DNA from: Anthoceros angustus
Taxonomy: Eukaryota > Streptophyta > Anthocerotopsida > Anthocerotales > Anthocerotaceae
Length of the DNA stretch: 64,000 bases
NCBI GenBank assembly: GCA_010909165.1
Contig: MU008195.1
Coordinates: 372,001 to 436,000 of the forward strand
Direction: 5' to 3'
Position 1 is the first letter of the stretch. Each line of letters begins with the position of its first letter. The position numbers were made by a program, and so were the translations under genes. This document shows positions 44,301 to 55,273 of the stretch, piece by piece. The notes beneath the pieces were generated by a model. It saw only the letters and a list, made by a program, of their open reading frames with translations. It was not told the origin of the DNA and ran no database searches.

Positions 44301-45760
44301 GAAGCCTGTCACGGCAAGTACGCACCCTTCGAGGAAGAGAGTGGCAGCGCTGAAGACTTCGTCTTGCGGCGTGCTCGTGGGGGAGCGGCGGGCGGGTAGG
44401 AGTGGGATAACATCGTGCCTTGTCCTACCCTTCGAGGAAGAGAGTGACAGAGCTGAAGGCTTCGTCTTCCGGCCTGCCTGTGGGGGAGCAGCTGGTGGGC
44501 AGAAGGGGGATAACAGAGTGCCTTGTCGTTTGCGGAGATGGCTCCTGATGTGGCATCAACCGAATCCTGCGCGGGCCGCGGCCCTGGCCCCCGCCCCTCC
44601 ATATCCGCCTTGCGTGTCTGTAGCCAAGTGAGCACAGTGAATGATGCCGGCGGCACAGGGATATGCGGTGTGTAGATGCCGCCGTGAAAGGGAAGGGGCA
44701 GCATGAGGGCGGGAGCAAATTATGGAGGTGCTGGATTCTGCGGACAGGTACTGCTCCTGCCAGGTGGACGAGCTCGTCGGAGAATGGGGAGCAGGGTTTG
44801 GTGGTTGGAGCCATGGGCATTTTTTCTCTTCCATTCGCAGGGGACACGGATATCAGGCGGAGTTGGTGCCGCTGCGCTTCGACAGTGATGGGGATGACCT
44901 AACCTATGGGAGGAGACGAGACAGTCATTGTCCGTGTTTTGTGCATCGTCGGTAGCTTAGTGAGCTCAGGTCGGGGGGCCAGGTTGCGTTGCGATGTGGG
45001 GCAAGGAAGGGAAGCCAGGTTTAGTTAGGGCGTAGAGGAGCAGGAGGAGGAGGAGGGGAGATTCGTGTTCGCCGGTGCCTCATAAAGGAGGAGGCGGCAG
45101 GATTTTCTCTCCTCGTCAATTTGCAGGGCAAACTCGTCATCACTGCAACCACGAACGAGCAGCTCACCGAGATCCTGTCCGATGCCATTGCTTCCAAGCG
45201 GCTTGTGAGTCCTTTTCCTCTGTTGCTCCTGCAACTCTTGCTGTAAAGGTCTGCTGGTGATGCGGAATTAGTTTGGTTTGATTGGAATTCATGGCCTCTC
45301 TGTGCACGCTGTGGTGAACTATGGAGCGTCCTGGTAAGCCGTGTGTGGAACTAGTTGTTGCATGTGCTTTTCCGAGTTGCATGCACTAGCTGCATATTCT
45401 GTTCTGAGTTGCACTGCTGGTCTTGTGGTATGCTCAGCCCTAGCACACGGATTGCTTCTGCCTCAGGTGCCTCTCGTGTAAACAAATGCTTCCCACTTTC
45501 TGCAACCCTGAGCAACGAGCATCCGTCCTCCCTTTTTTGTCATGCGAGTGTGAGGCCATGACACTGGATGTACTTTACACTCCAACGTTCCGTTTCTACA
45601 GGGACGGGGCCAAGGTGGATGAGTTGTCTGGCGGGGGCGCCCAGAGTCTTGGGGATCGTGTATGGCTGCAGTCCTTGAACGGGAATTCCAATTCCTCTGC
45701 TAGGCAGAGCTCGGGCACAGGCTGGAAAACTTAAAAATAAAGCTGCCTTCCCTATGGCAT
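44300..45760 (+). pseudogene. Decayed thioredoxin-like (TRX-like 3-3 type) gene
   Basis: Matches the array thioredoxin genes in the opposite orientation. Exon 1 remnant (to 45,204): EEAAGFSLLVNLQGKLVITA, then TTNEQLTEILSDAIASKRL. Exon 2 is 45,308-45,333 (AVVNYGASW), but its acceptor reads CAC instead of CAG. Exon 3 from 45,467 gives CLSCKQMLPTFC, then a frame shift, then YTPTFRFYRDGAKVDEL and RVWLQS, with the stop codon lost (TCCTTG). With a broken acceptor, a frame shift and no stop it is a pseudogene. 44,300-44,900 is a diverged copy of the thioredoxin upstream region. Confidence 0.75.
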
Positions 45761-47294
45761 TATGTGGTGCTTTGTGCACAAATCTCCAACACATGTGCCA
45801 TGTGTCTGCCAGTGTCTCTCACAACCAGCCCTTAGAGGTGAGTCTCGGCATTGTGGACATGCTTCTACGCTCCTCTTGCTTAGAGATTGCTGCAACACCA
45901 ACTTTGTGTGTCTATGTCAATGTCCGGCTAGAATACATCGTCTCTGTCGATCGTGATTTTCAATTGCTTTCTCGGTGTTCAATCGCTTTTCCAATTGATT
46001 TCTCGGTGTACAGTTGCTTCCTCGGTGTTCAATTGGTTTCTAGGTGGTCATTTGCTTTCTCGGTGTTGGCTCTTGAAATGTTTATACTCGTTCAGCAGCC
46101 ATTGCTGACAGTACCTACTTCCCTGTGTTGCAGGTCTGGTCATGGAGTCAAGGGAATAAGCTGTGTACTCTATAGATACCAGTCACGCGCATGTGCTCAA
46201 GGTCCTTAAATCAACCTAAGCGGCGTCGACTCTTGTTGAAGCAGACTCGGTTGTCCTGGCAGCCTGTGGGCAACGATGGTGGACGTCCTGGGGCCCAGGT
46301 AGTCGACTTATTCGACTTTGGTCGCGCGCAGGGTGCAACGCGTACGGTGGGTGACGCCTGGAGAGCAGGATTGGCCAGGAAGGTTCTGCAGGGCGGACAG
46401 GAGGGGGTTGTTAATTCGTTTGTTGCGACTGTTGAGAAGGCCGTCGTCCCGACGTCAAGTATAAGAGACGCTGGGCCTGCAACCAACTCGTCCGGTGGTT
46501 GAAAAGCGGCCGCCCTTGCCTCTATGTTGTTTGCCGACAACGTGCTTATTGTTTTCTCCTCTCTCGGCTCCTGCGCCTAGCGTTTCTATTGCTTGTGAAG
46601 TTAACTTTACAAAGAATTGCGAGGCAGCATTGCATGCAGTTGTTCCAGCAGGCGAGGTCTGGGACTGTGTCCCGCAGCTGTAGGGGCTCTGATGCAACTA
46701 GCTTCCCCGGTGCATTTCTCCAATTGGGCTGCCGTTACAAGCTCCCGCTACAGTTCTCCAAGCGGGCATCCCAAATTCGATTTCCGAGGCGGGAGTGAAG
46801 TGACGTCCTCTGAAGAAAAGCCGCAGATGTGTAGTAGGAACCTCCTGGTACGACCTTGTGTGCTTTTCGGGGAAGATTGTTCCTGTACTTTCCTGGAAAG
46901 CTTGCCTTCTTTACCTTCGAATTAGAGTTGTTTGGGTAGACACGTCTTGCTCAATTTGGTTCAGCATCTCCTGGTCTTGGTTAGCTCACTTTTATAGAAT
47001 GTCTGTCGGGCTGATTTGGGTCTATAGAGCATGGTTGCCAGCTCGTTTTATTTTGCCTCAACAGAAGGTAGAGGGGCAATTGTCGTCAGCTCTTTTTTTC
47101 CCCCTCAATGGTAGCTAGCTTTTGGTGGAAGCTAGCTCTTGTTCAGCTCATTTGTGTGCTCTCGTGTCTCTGACATGTCTTCTTCCCCCAGGGATACAAT
47201 CTTCGGCTCTCCCATCTCTTGGGAAGGAAGTGACGACACGAGTTACAGGAGTCCGGAATTGGATTCAATATTTTCGACAAGAACAGGAAGGGCC
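45761..47294. other. Upstream region of LEA_2 gene 2
   Basis: Includes the duplicate of the LEA_2 gene 1 flank (46,330 onward) and sequence shared in reverse with the array spacers (45,750-46,420). 45,945-46,065 has three to four copies of the phrase (c)aattg(c/g)tttctcggtg. No gene is supported. Confidence 0.55.
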
Positions 47295-47981
47295 ATGGCA
47301 GAAGTACATGCAGAAAGGGATGTGGATGGAGCAGACGGAGAGAATGGAACGAACGGAGACAACAGGTCTCACACCATCGTGACAGTGAAGCAGGATCCAC
47401 ATGAAAGCAGGATACGCAACATCTTCCGTCGCCACAGAAAGTGTTGGATATCCGGTGGTGTTCTGCTCATACTTCTCGTCATTTTGATTGTTATCCTGGC
47501 CTTGACTGTGTTCAAGGCCAAAAAGCCCACTTTCACAGCAGTCAGTGTGGTGCTGGAGAACATCACGGCGAGTCCGGTACCACCACCGCAGACGAATTTG
47601 ACGCTCAGAGTCTCAGCGACTGTGCACAACCCCAACATAGCCAGCTTCAAGTATGGCAACAGCACGGCATATATATACTACCGGGGCATTCTAGTGGGAT
47701 ATGCTCCCATAGGAGCAAGCGAGATGAAGGCACACGGTACCAAAACAACTAGCGTCAACGTAACAGTGGAGCTGGATAGGTTTGTCTCCGACCCCTCCGT
47801 CCTTATCCCGGACATTGTAGCCGGAGCCTTTCCCGTATCCTTCGATGCTGCTATCTCCGGAAAGGTGAACATCGGCAACATAGTCAAGAAGCACATCACA
47901 GCCTCAGCAGCATGCAACACCACGGTTTTCTCAAATTTTACAGACGGCGCCATCGATTGTCATTACCACACGAAGCTATGA
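47295..47981 (+). CDS. NDR1/HIN1-like LEA_2 protein 2
   Basis: 228 residues starting MAEVHAERDVDGADGENG, with a basic stretch (FRRHRKCW), a membrane helix (LLILLVILIVILALTVF), then the LEA_2 domain with VHNPNIASFKYGNSTAYIYY and the terminal DCHYHTKL. A longer in-frame start exists at 47,139, but the ATGGCAGA start matches gene 1. It is a paralogue of the gene at 36,824 and includes duplicated 5' and 3' flanks. Likely a single-pass plasma-membrane protein related to defence or stress. Confidence 0.9.
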   Translation: MAEVHAERDVDGADGENGTNGDNRSHTIVTVKQDPHESRIRNIFRRHRKCWISGGVLLILLVILIVILALTVFKAKKPTFTAVSVVLENITASPVPPPQTNLTLRVSATVHNPNIASFKYGNSTAYIYYRGILVGYAPIGASEMKAHGTKTTSVNVTVELDRFVSDPSVLIPDIVAGAFPVSFDAAISGKVNIGNIVKKHITASAACNTTVFSNFTDGAIDCHYHTKL

Positions 47982-49437
47982 TCCCTAGGACCGTCAGGCC
48001 TGCGAACTAATGCTCCTATTCGTCCCTTCCAAGGTACTCCTTTCACTTCTACCATTTTCTACTCTCCATCGTCCCCGATTGAGCAGCTGGTTATGAGCAA
48101 CGATATCAGCAACTTATCAAGGTGGGTGCAACTTCATTGTTTGTTGCCCTACATTCTCTCCCTCCCCTTTCCTGCCTACCATACACTTACCGCCGGATTT
48201 GTCTAGATATGGGTAGGAGAGTTCGAGGCCATACAACCTCCAGCTCCTTTTGCTAGGGCAGTCGAGTAATCTTACCTTGATATGCAGAAGCACGTGATGA
48301 GGCTCTCTGGTTATAGCTAGCATGTAATTGCCGTAGGCAGATGGTGACATGGGTCTCTGATGCCCCTTTCAATGTACATAGATACATAGAAGGCGGAAAG
48401 CTCCGTTTTTTCTTGGTTCTCCTCCACTCTCTACTGTACTAGTGTACCAGGACTGGGCGAGATTGCTGGTTGTCTGATTGTCGAGCGCCCAGGAAGGAGG
48501 TGGGACCTGCATGAGCGCCAGTCGGTGCTGCCAGGCCACATGGTGGTCAGTGACCACTGATCAGGCCCCACAAAAACCTGGACCTCGATGCTTCCCTTTT
48601 CCCGAGCGCATGCAGGTCACATGGGAAACGAATCACATACGAGACGAGTCGCATGTATGTCTAGATGCCATACCCATAATAGCTCCAACCAAATGCCATG
48701 CCTTGGCGCGCTGGTACATCCATACAGTACCCATGTACATGCCATGGCATCCTGTCAAAAGGGCGGACTGTGAAAACTACATAGGGTTTGGAGATGCCGT
48801 GTGTGTTCTGGAAGTTACCTGCAAGAAGCGAAAAAGATGAAAAAGACGAAGCGTTGCAGGGAACCCGGTCCAGCGGTCCAGCCAGCCAAGCCGGTGTTCG
48901 AGCCCGAATAATTCGAGTCTTTTTTTTCCTTCGTCCGCCAGTCTTTCCAGCTCACTCGGAGCTAAGCCTACCCCTGCTGCGCGCTGGAAGAGCACGTCCT
49001 TTGTCCGACGAACGGCACAGAAGTTTGGGCTCGGAAGCTTGGGAGCAACAAGCGCAGCTCGCAATCGGAGCCGCCGATGGTCATTTGCAGGTTTCAGGCT
49101 TGCAACCCTTGTTGCTGTGCATGGGGACTTGTGCGGAAGTGCATTTTCTCGCTTTTTGCGGCTTCTCGATCGGCATTGCTGCATTTTCCCCGCATGTGCT
49201 GCTTTTTGATGTGGTTTGTAGTCGGATCTGACTGCGGCTGCTGGTGTCGGTGGCGGTGGTGAGAAGTTGCATCGGAAAGGGAGTGTTTGAGCTGCGGTGG
49301 AAGTGCTAGGCTTTTGGCGGGAATGTGCTTCATTTCGGATCTTTGTGTTGTGGTTTGTGGTGAGCTCTGGTGCAGGGGAAGGAGGAGTTAGGCTAAGCGG
49401 TGTCTTGTTCCCTCTCAGGATCTGAGGGGAGGCAGAC
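47982..49437. other. LEA_2 gene 2 3' flank and O-fucosyltransferase upstream region
   Basis: 47,982-48,270 resembles the 3' flank of LEA_2 gene 1. The remainder to 49,437 shows no gene; an open frame at 48,777-49,568 on the minus strand overlaps the start of the next gene and has no family features. Probably the promoter and 5' untranslated region. Confidence 0.5.
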
Positions 49438-51449
49438 ATGAAGTACGATTCTCCTAGAGCGCGAGGCGGCCAGGATTCCTTGGGGCAGCAGATCATCCGA
49501 GTCATCAGCAATGTAGGCTTTGCGTTCTTCGTGCTTGCCGTGCTGACGATCACCGTGATCGCGGTCACCTACCAGCCTCCGGATCCGCTGACGCAGCGGG
49601 GGGATGAGATATCTAGTATCTTGTCCGGGATCCAAAACTCCAGCTTCCGGCAGGATAATACCGTGATTGTGACGGGAGAGGAGTTCGGGAAGCACAGCTC
49701 GGAAGGGGCCATCACTGCGGACGATGTGGCGGACTTGCAGCATGGCTCGTTGCCTGAAGAGGGGAAGAGGTGTTCAGGAGAGCATCCGGTGGACTGCAGC
49801 AACCAAGGTGTGATTGCTGCCATCGAGGCCTGGAATCTGGACCATTTTCCTGCCTTGGACTTCTACAAGTATCGGCACCCGGTGCCTGTCCCGGACGATG
49901 CACAGTCGTGTGATGTGGCTTGGAAGTACAGGGCCAAGACGGATGGATCCTCCAGGATGTATAGGGATTACAGGAGGTTCGTGCTGAAGTTGCTGGAGGA
50001 CTGTAAGTACGAAGTGGTTTCTTCAGGGAAGTGGCACTCGGGGGTCAATGCGAAGCCAGGAAGGTACCACTATTTCGCTTCTCCTCCGCCTCCCCCGCCT
50101 GTGGTGGAGAGCAATCCCGAGGGCAATCCGGAAGACAATCCGGATGGCTCGGGTGAGAACCACGAAGGGGATGGGACTGCACCGGTCAACCCCGAGGGCG
50201 GAGTGAACCCGAACCCAGATGGTGGGGAGGCCCCGAACCTCGAGGGCGAACAGCAAAACCCCAACCCGGATGGTGGAGAGAATCCGAACCAGGACCCAAA
50301 CGCAAGTTCCACTGTCATCGCTGAGCAGGGAATCGAGGTTGGTGTGGACAATGTGCAGGTCACCGACCTGACCCCGGTGGCGACGGGATCCTCTCTCAGG
50401 TATGGCAAGTACTTGCTCTATGACAGAGCTGGTGACTATTGCAAGCACATGAATCACTTCACATGGAGTTTCCTTTGTGCTCTGGGAGAAGCGAAGTACC
50501 TAGACAGGACGTTTGTGATGGATCTTGACTTCTGTCTTTCGTGGTCTAACAACCCTGGTCATGGGGATGAACTCAAGGATTTCCGCCTTTACTTTGACCT
50601 GGACCACTTGAAGGAGGCATTGCCGATCATTGAGGTCAATGACTTCTGGAAACAGTGGAACGAATGGAACGGCCAACACCCTGACGATCAGTTGCAGGTT
50701 TGTCCATGTTCACAGACCTTGCCGTGTTTCTCTTTTGGGATGTGTGTGGTTGATTTGACTTGTGGGTATGTTTGCACTGATTGTCGGGTGACATGGCCCT
50801 GCAGCTGCGTGACGTGCCGGAGTTTCAGACTACACCTATGGACCTCAAAGAGGACTCTCATACCCTAGTCAGACGGCAGTTCCCTCTTCCAGAACCTGAT
50901 AACTACTGGTACAGAGTCTGTGAGGGACCTGCGCAGAGCGTGGTGGAGCGGCCTTGGGGCATATTGTGGAAGTCAAAGAGGATCTTAAATATTGTTGAAG
51001 CCATTTGTGGAAGGATGGAGTGGAAGTTCGATGTTCTTCATGTTATTCGTGGTGACAAGGCCAAGAACTATGAACAGTATCCGCACTTGGATGAAGACAC
51101 CCAACCTGACAAGATCTTGGACAAGCTGCAGTACAAGTTACAGGTTCAGGAACGGCGGAACATCTACATCGCCACAAATGAGGTAGACACCTCCTTCTTC
51201 GACAAGCTGCGGGAGTTCTACAACATACATTTTCTTGATGATTTCAAGGACCTATGGGCACCAGGCAGTGATTGGTATGTTTCGACTAAGTTACTGCTAG
51301 AGTCACGGGGTGAGGCGGACAAGGAGCCCGAATTTGATGGCTACATGAGGGTGATGGTCGATTCTGAAGTCCTTTACCGGGCCGAAAAGAAGATTGAGAC
51401 TTTCAATGACTTGACGGCAGACTGTAAGAACGGTGTGAACACTTGTTAG
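49438..51449 (+). CDS. O-fucosyltransferase-family protein, type II membrane
   Basis: Two exons (49,438-50,697 and 50,805-51,449) give 634 residues. The start MKYDSPRARG leads to a single helix at about residues 24-44 (SNVGFAFFVLAVLTITVIAV), typical of a Golgi type II protein. The stem contains a low-complexity section of NPEGNPEDNPDG and NPNPDGGE repeats (about residues 225-290). The catalytic-type region starts RYGKYLLYDRAGDYCKHMNH and includes LDRTFVMDLDFCLSW, AQSVVERPWGILWKS and NIYIATNEVDTSFFDKLREF. This resembles plant GDP-fucose protein O-fucosyltransferase family members, recognised from memory. The donor substrate is inferred from the family only. Confidence 0.85.
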
Positions 51450-52982
51450 ATCTACCTTGATCTGTAACAAGTTTCGGCCTTGCAATTGCAGTCTTTTTGT
51501 GCGTTCAGAGCCTGGAGTTTTCTGCTTCTTCTGCCCTCTGAAGGGGGCATCCTGCTGGTGTGCCATGTCGAACTATCACCTGGTTGGCAGGGCAACAGGC
51601 GCTGTGATGACGTGGAAGAGTTCTCACCCCCTTCACGCGGCTAGCTGAACTTTGAGAACTGGATGCAGAGTAGACGTAGACTAACATCAGCATTATTTGA
51701 CTGTCCTAGGACGGAAACAGGGGTGTGTCAGAGTTTGTGCTCTCTCCCCGTCTGTGGTGGCTACCAGTCCATGTCCTCTCAATTATTGCAGAGTGAGGTA
51801 GCTTGTTTACAGTGTTGGGAAGTTGAGTGTAGGAAGACTTGAACTTCCTTCTAGATATACCCACCTGCGTGGTCAGAAATCTGTCTACATATTTCTGGTG
51901 GGAAGATCTCCCACCCACAATGCAGATTGTTTTCTGCGTGCACGGGGTTTAGTGTATTGTTATTCGTGGTGTAGCTTGCCACGTATCAAGTATTTTATTC
52001 AAGATCCAGACTATCAAGGCGGTAAACTTGGGAGAAGAACAATACCCTGCCAGTTGCGTCCCGTCCGCCTCTGCCTGGAAGGTAGCGGTAGTGGTACTGT
52101 CGTCTAAAGCCTTGGCACCTGGTTGCTTGTCAGAGCTGAGATACGGTACAGGTAGTGAAAAGTTAGCAAGGAGAGAACGAGAAATCTCAAGGACAACTGA
52201 GGAGAACACTAGATGCCTACCACCTAGGTATAAAACGTCGTCTTTAGTTAAAGATGCCGAGATCGAGTTTAGCTAAAAGCGCCTGCCCTGCGCTGGTCGA
52301 GCAAGCACGACCAGCCAGCAGGCAAGCAACAGAGATCCGTCTATAACGTAGAGACCTGTCGTGTGCAACAGCTGTTCGGCCAACGAACACGAACGGCAGC
52401 AAGTTAGATGGATGCAGCTGGAGAACCGTTGAGCCGTCACACCTGCAGGCTGCAGTGCTCTAGAAGCTTGCGAGAAGTGTGTCATAAACCATCCGGGCAT
52501 TGTCCTTGACGCTGATGGCGATGTCGCATAATGAAGCCCGCGGGCAGGTTGTACCGAGTACGTCGACACGCTCCACCTGCAAATTGCTTGCTCCGGGACC
52601 GGGTCTCTGCTCTCCCGCTTCACGGCCTCTGCCGTGGAGCTCTTCCAGGGCCTCTCCCTCTTCAGGCGCATCGGCTTCGATATTTTCACGTCACGGACGA
52701 CTTGCGCATGGTTCTGGTGCAAATCAGAGAGGACAACACGGACTGCAGGGAAGCTCAGGGCCTGCACAGCTCTGCCTCAGCCACGGCTTCGTCTTCGTGA
52801 GGGTAATGGTGCCTTCTTGATCCGTTGATTCGTCTCGAGGCCCCGAGCGTGTGAGACCTCTCATGAAACTTGTGAGCTCCCGGTTCTTGGAATGCGTTAG
52901 GTTCTGCTATGACACCTGCTGAAGGACTGCTCTGCGTCTGATGAGCAGGAAAGAAGGTGATCAGAGCACTGCGCTAGGGTAA
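51450..52982. other. Intergenic between O-fucosyltransferase and LEA_2 gene 3
   Basis: 3' untranslated region and intergenic sequence. A GC-richer stretch 52,500-52,830 has open frames on both strands (e.g. LSRFTASAVELFQGLSLFRR), but nothing I can assign. No repeats of note. Confidence 0.45.
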
Positions 52983-53669
52983 ATGGGAGACTCGGAGGAG
53001 AATGAAGCAGCCTGGAGAACGCAGGGCCACAAAACGGCGGACGAAGTGCTGCATGTCGAGGAGAGTGGAACGGCCCTCAGGGCTCCCTTCCGCCGCCCCA
53101 GGTGCTTCAAATGTCTGGGGTTGACAGCTGCTGCTATTGTCGCTCTGGTTCTTGTCATCGTCGTTCTTGTGTTCACAGTGTTCAAGCCGAGAGACCCTCG
53201 GATCAAGCTGGAAAGCGTCACCCTGGCCGGATTGCAGCTCGGGCCCAGCTTGGGAAACTTGCTGCCGTCTGTGAACATGAGCCTGGAGGTGACGATTGCC
53301 GTCAAGAATCCCAACCATGCCAGCTTCAAGTACAAGGCCACCACTACTCGCTTCTACTACCGGAACACGACTGTGGGAGAGGCACCCTTACCCGGGGCCG
53401 AGCTGGATGCCGACAAGACCGACATCCAGGTCACCATGGTTGTTATCCAGCTTGACAGGTTCCTCAGCAGCAACCCCTCCAATCTTCTGTTTGACGTGCT
53501 TCGCGGAGAGCTGCCCATGTCGGCCAAGAGTGAGGTTGATGGCCATGTGAACGTGCTCAACGTCTACAAACATCATGCTCATGGCATAGCTGAGTGCGAC
53601 ATGGTGATCTTTGTTGGAAATCAGAGCGTAGGAGCTATGAACTGTGATTACAATGTAAAGCTGCACTAA
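52983..53669 (+). CDS. NDR1/HIN1-like LEA_2 protein 3
   Basis: 228 residues, start MGDSEENEAAWRTQ. A basic segment (FRRPRCFKCLG) precedes a helix (AAAIVALVLVIVVLVFTVF). The LEA_2 domain contains VKNPNHASFKYKATTTRFYY, GEAPLPGAELDADKTDIQV and the terminal NCDYNVKLH. It is clearly more diverged than the pair at 36,824 and 47,295, and does not share their flanks, so it reflects an older duplication. Single exon. Confidence 0.9.
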   Translation: MGDSEENEAAWRTQGHKTADEVLHVEESGTALRAPFRRPRCFKCLGLTAAAIVALVLVIVVLVFTVFKPRDPRIKLESVTLAGLQLGPSLGNLLPSVNMSLEVTIAVKNPNHASFKYKATTTRFYYRNTTVGEAPLPGAELDADKTDIQVTMVVIQLDRFLSSNPSNLLFDVLRGELPMSAKSEVDGHVNVLNVYKHHAHGIAECDMVIFVGNQSVGAMNCDYNVKLH

Positions 53670-55273
53670 GAAATTAGAGCGTTGGAGCTATGAGCTGTGC
53701 TTACAAATTGAAGCTGGATTAGGAAACCGTGAAAAGTTCTGCAACTTCATGGCCATTTTCGAGTCTTTACACTTAGATATATATACCAAATTTTGCAACT
53801 CGCTAGTTTAGCGAAATATTGGATGGTTTCGAAGGCACGAGAAGCCACAAGTGGCAAGGCTATGGGTCTTGGTCGATGCGTTCGTTCGCGACAAGCACAC
53901 ATGCAGTTTGGTCGCGACAAGCATTCTGGGCTCAAAGGCGACGTTGCCGATCATATCTCCTCGTTTTACGATAGTTGCTGAAAACAAAAATGCATGGGAA
54001 GCTAAACCCTACGCTCTCAGTTTTTGCAGGTTGCAAAACAGGAGGGCACTTTACGAGCTCCATGGAAAGCAGAAGCAGCCCTTTTATTCTATTCGTGATA
54101 CAGTATAAGTAGGTATATGATATAGGTATGTAAATGGGCCAAAGCGTGATACGAATGAATGTAAGGAAGCAAGGAAGATGGCAACTTTGGTGAGAGGTCA
54201 TGAATATGGTGCGGTAGCCGAACCCGACATTGAAAGCCACGCCGTGTAACATGTGACGGTCTCCGGTGCCCAGTGTCCAGTGCCCACCCTCTTAAAATGC
54301 GATGCCTTATTCGAATTCGATCCGGTGATGAGCGACAGGGCTGCCTGGTCCCCTAATTCAGCAAAGTGCGTATGAAGGGAACCAGAAAAGAGCCCGGGCC
54401 CGGCGCCCGTGATGTGGCGATGGCGAGGCCGTGGCAGCGGCAGGTGCCGCCGGTCAAAGAGCGTCACTTTGACCGGCTGCTTAACCGGTCAAGCCGGTTG
54501 ATGGCGGGCGGTCAGGCGGGCCGGATCGAATCGGGGCGCCACGATCGGATGATCGGATCGGATCCCGATCTGGCCGAATAATATTTGCAGGATTTGATTT
54601 GACGTCGGCCCAACCACCAGGTCGGCCCGGGCCGGGCGCCGGGGCTGGGCGGCGTATGGCCGGTTTCGCCGGTATCGCCGCCCCGCATTTGAACCGCGGG
54701 CAGGCGCAGGCGCGGACGGGGCCGGGCCGGGCCGGGCGCTCAGAAAAGGAAGCGTGATTATGTTGGCCAGATCCCGCGAGCGAGCGAGCGAGCCAGCGAG
54801 CCAGCGAGCCAGCGATCGTGGCGGCACTGCAGCTGGATTTGGCGATCTGGACGGGTCCGGTTCTTCGCTGTGCGCTCGAGCTCGAGCCCGAGCCCGAGCC
54901 CGAGGCCGATACCGATCGCGATCGCCCTTGTGTCTGTGCTTCCCGCCCCGCAAGCGATGCCGCGATCGCTGCCTGGCCTCCTTCTCCCCACGAGCAGAAG
55001 CAGAAGCGGAAGCGGAAGCGGAAGCAGAAGCGGCAGTGGCAGCGGCTGCGGCTGCGGCTGCTGCTGATCCCGCCCTCCCTTCTCTGCCGCTGCCGGCCAT
55101 GCCGGCTCCTGCCTGGTGCGATGTCAGGGCGCCCCGGCGCCTCCCGCGCGGACCTCCCTTCTTGTGACCTAATTCCGGCCCGGGCCGGAGGGCAGGCGGG
55201 GATGATCGAGCCGGGAGCGGGGGCGCTGGAGGAGCGGGGATCGGGGGGGAGGACGTGAATTTCTGCCTCTGAC
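53670..55273. other. Intergenic and probable 5' region of the histidine kinase
   Basis: 53,670-54,300 is AT-rich without features. 54,480-55,070 is GC-rich with simple repeats: gatcgg-type inverted words (54,530-54,575), gcgagcgagcca repeats (54,775-54,825), gagcccgagccc (54,880-54,905) and gaagcagaagcgg to ggcagcggctgcgg (54,995-55,065). These create long low-complexity open frames on both strands that are not supported as genes. Confidence 0.55.

Noticed and set aside
52273-52830. Possible gene between the O-fucosyltransferase and LEA_2 gene 3
   Set aside because: Open frames on both strands but no start context, splice pattern or family motif; kept as unassigned intergenic sequence.
54754-55167. 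Plus-strand frame with RARARARA and EAEAEAEA runs
   Set aside because: Created by gagccc and gaagcg simple repeats upstream of the kinase; no conserved domain.
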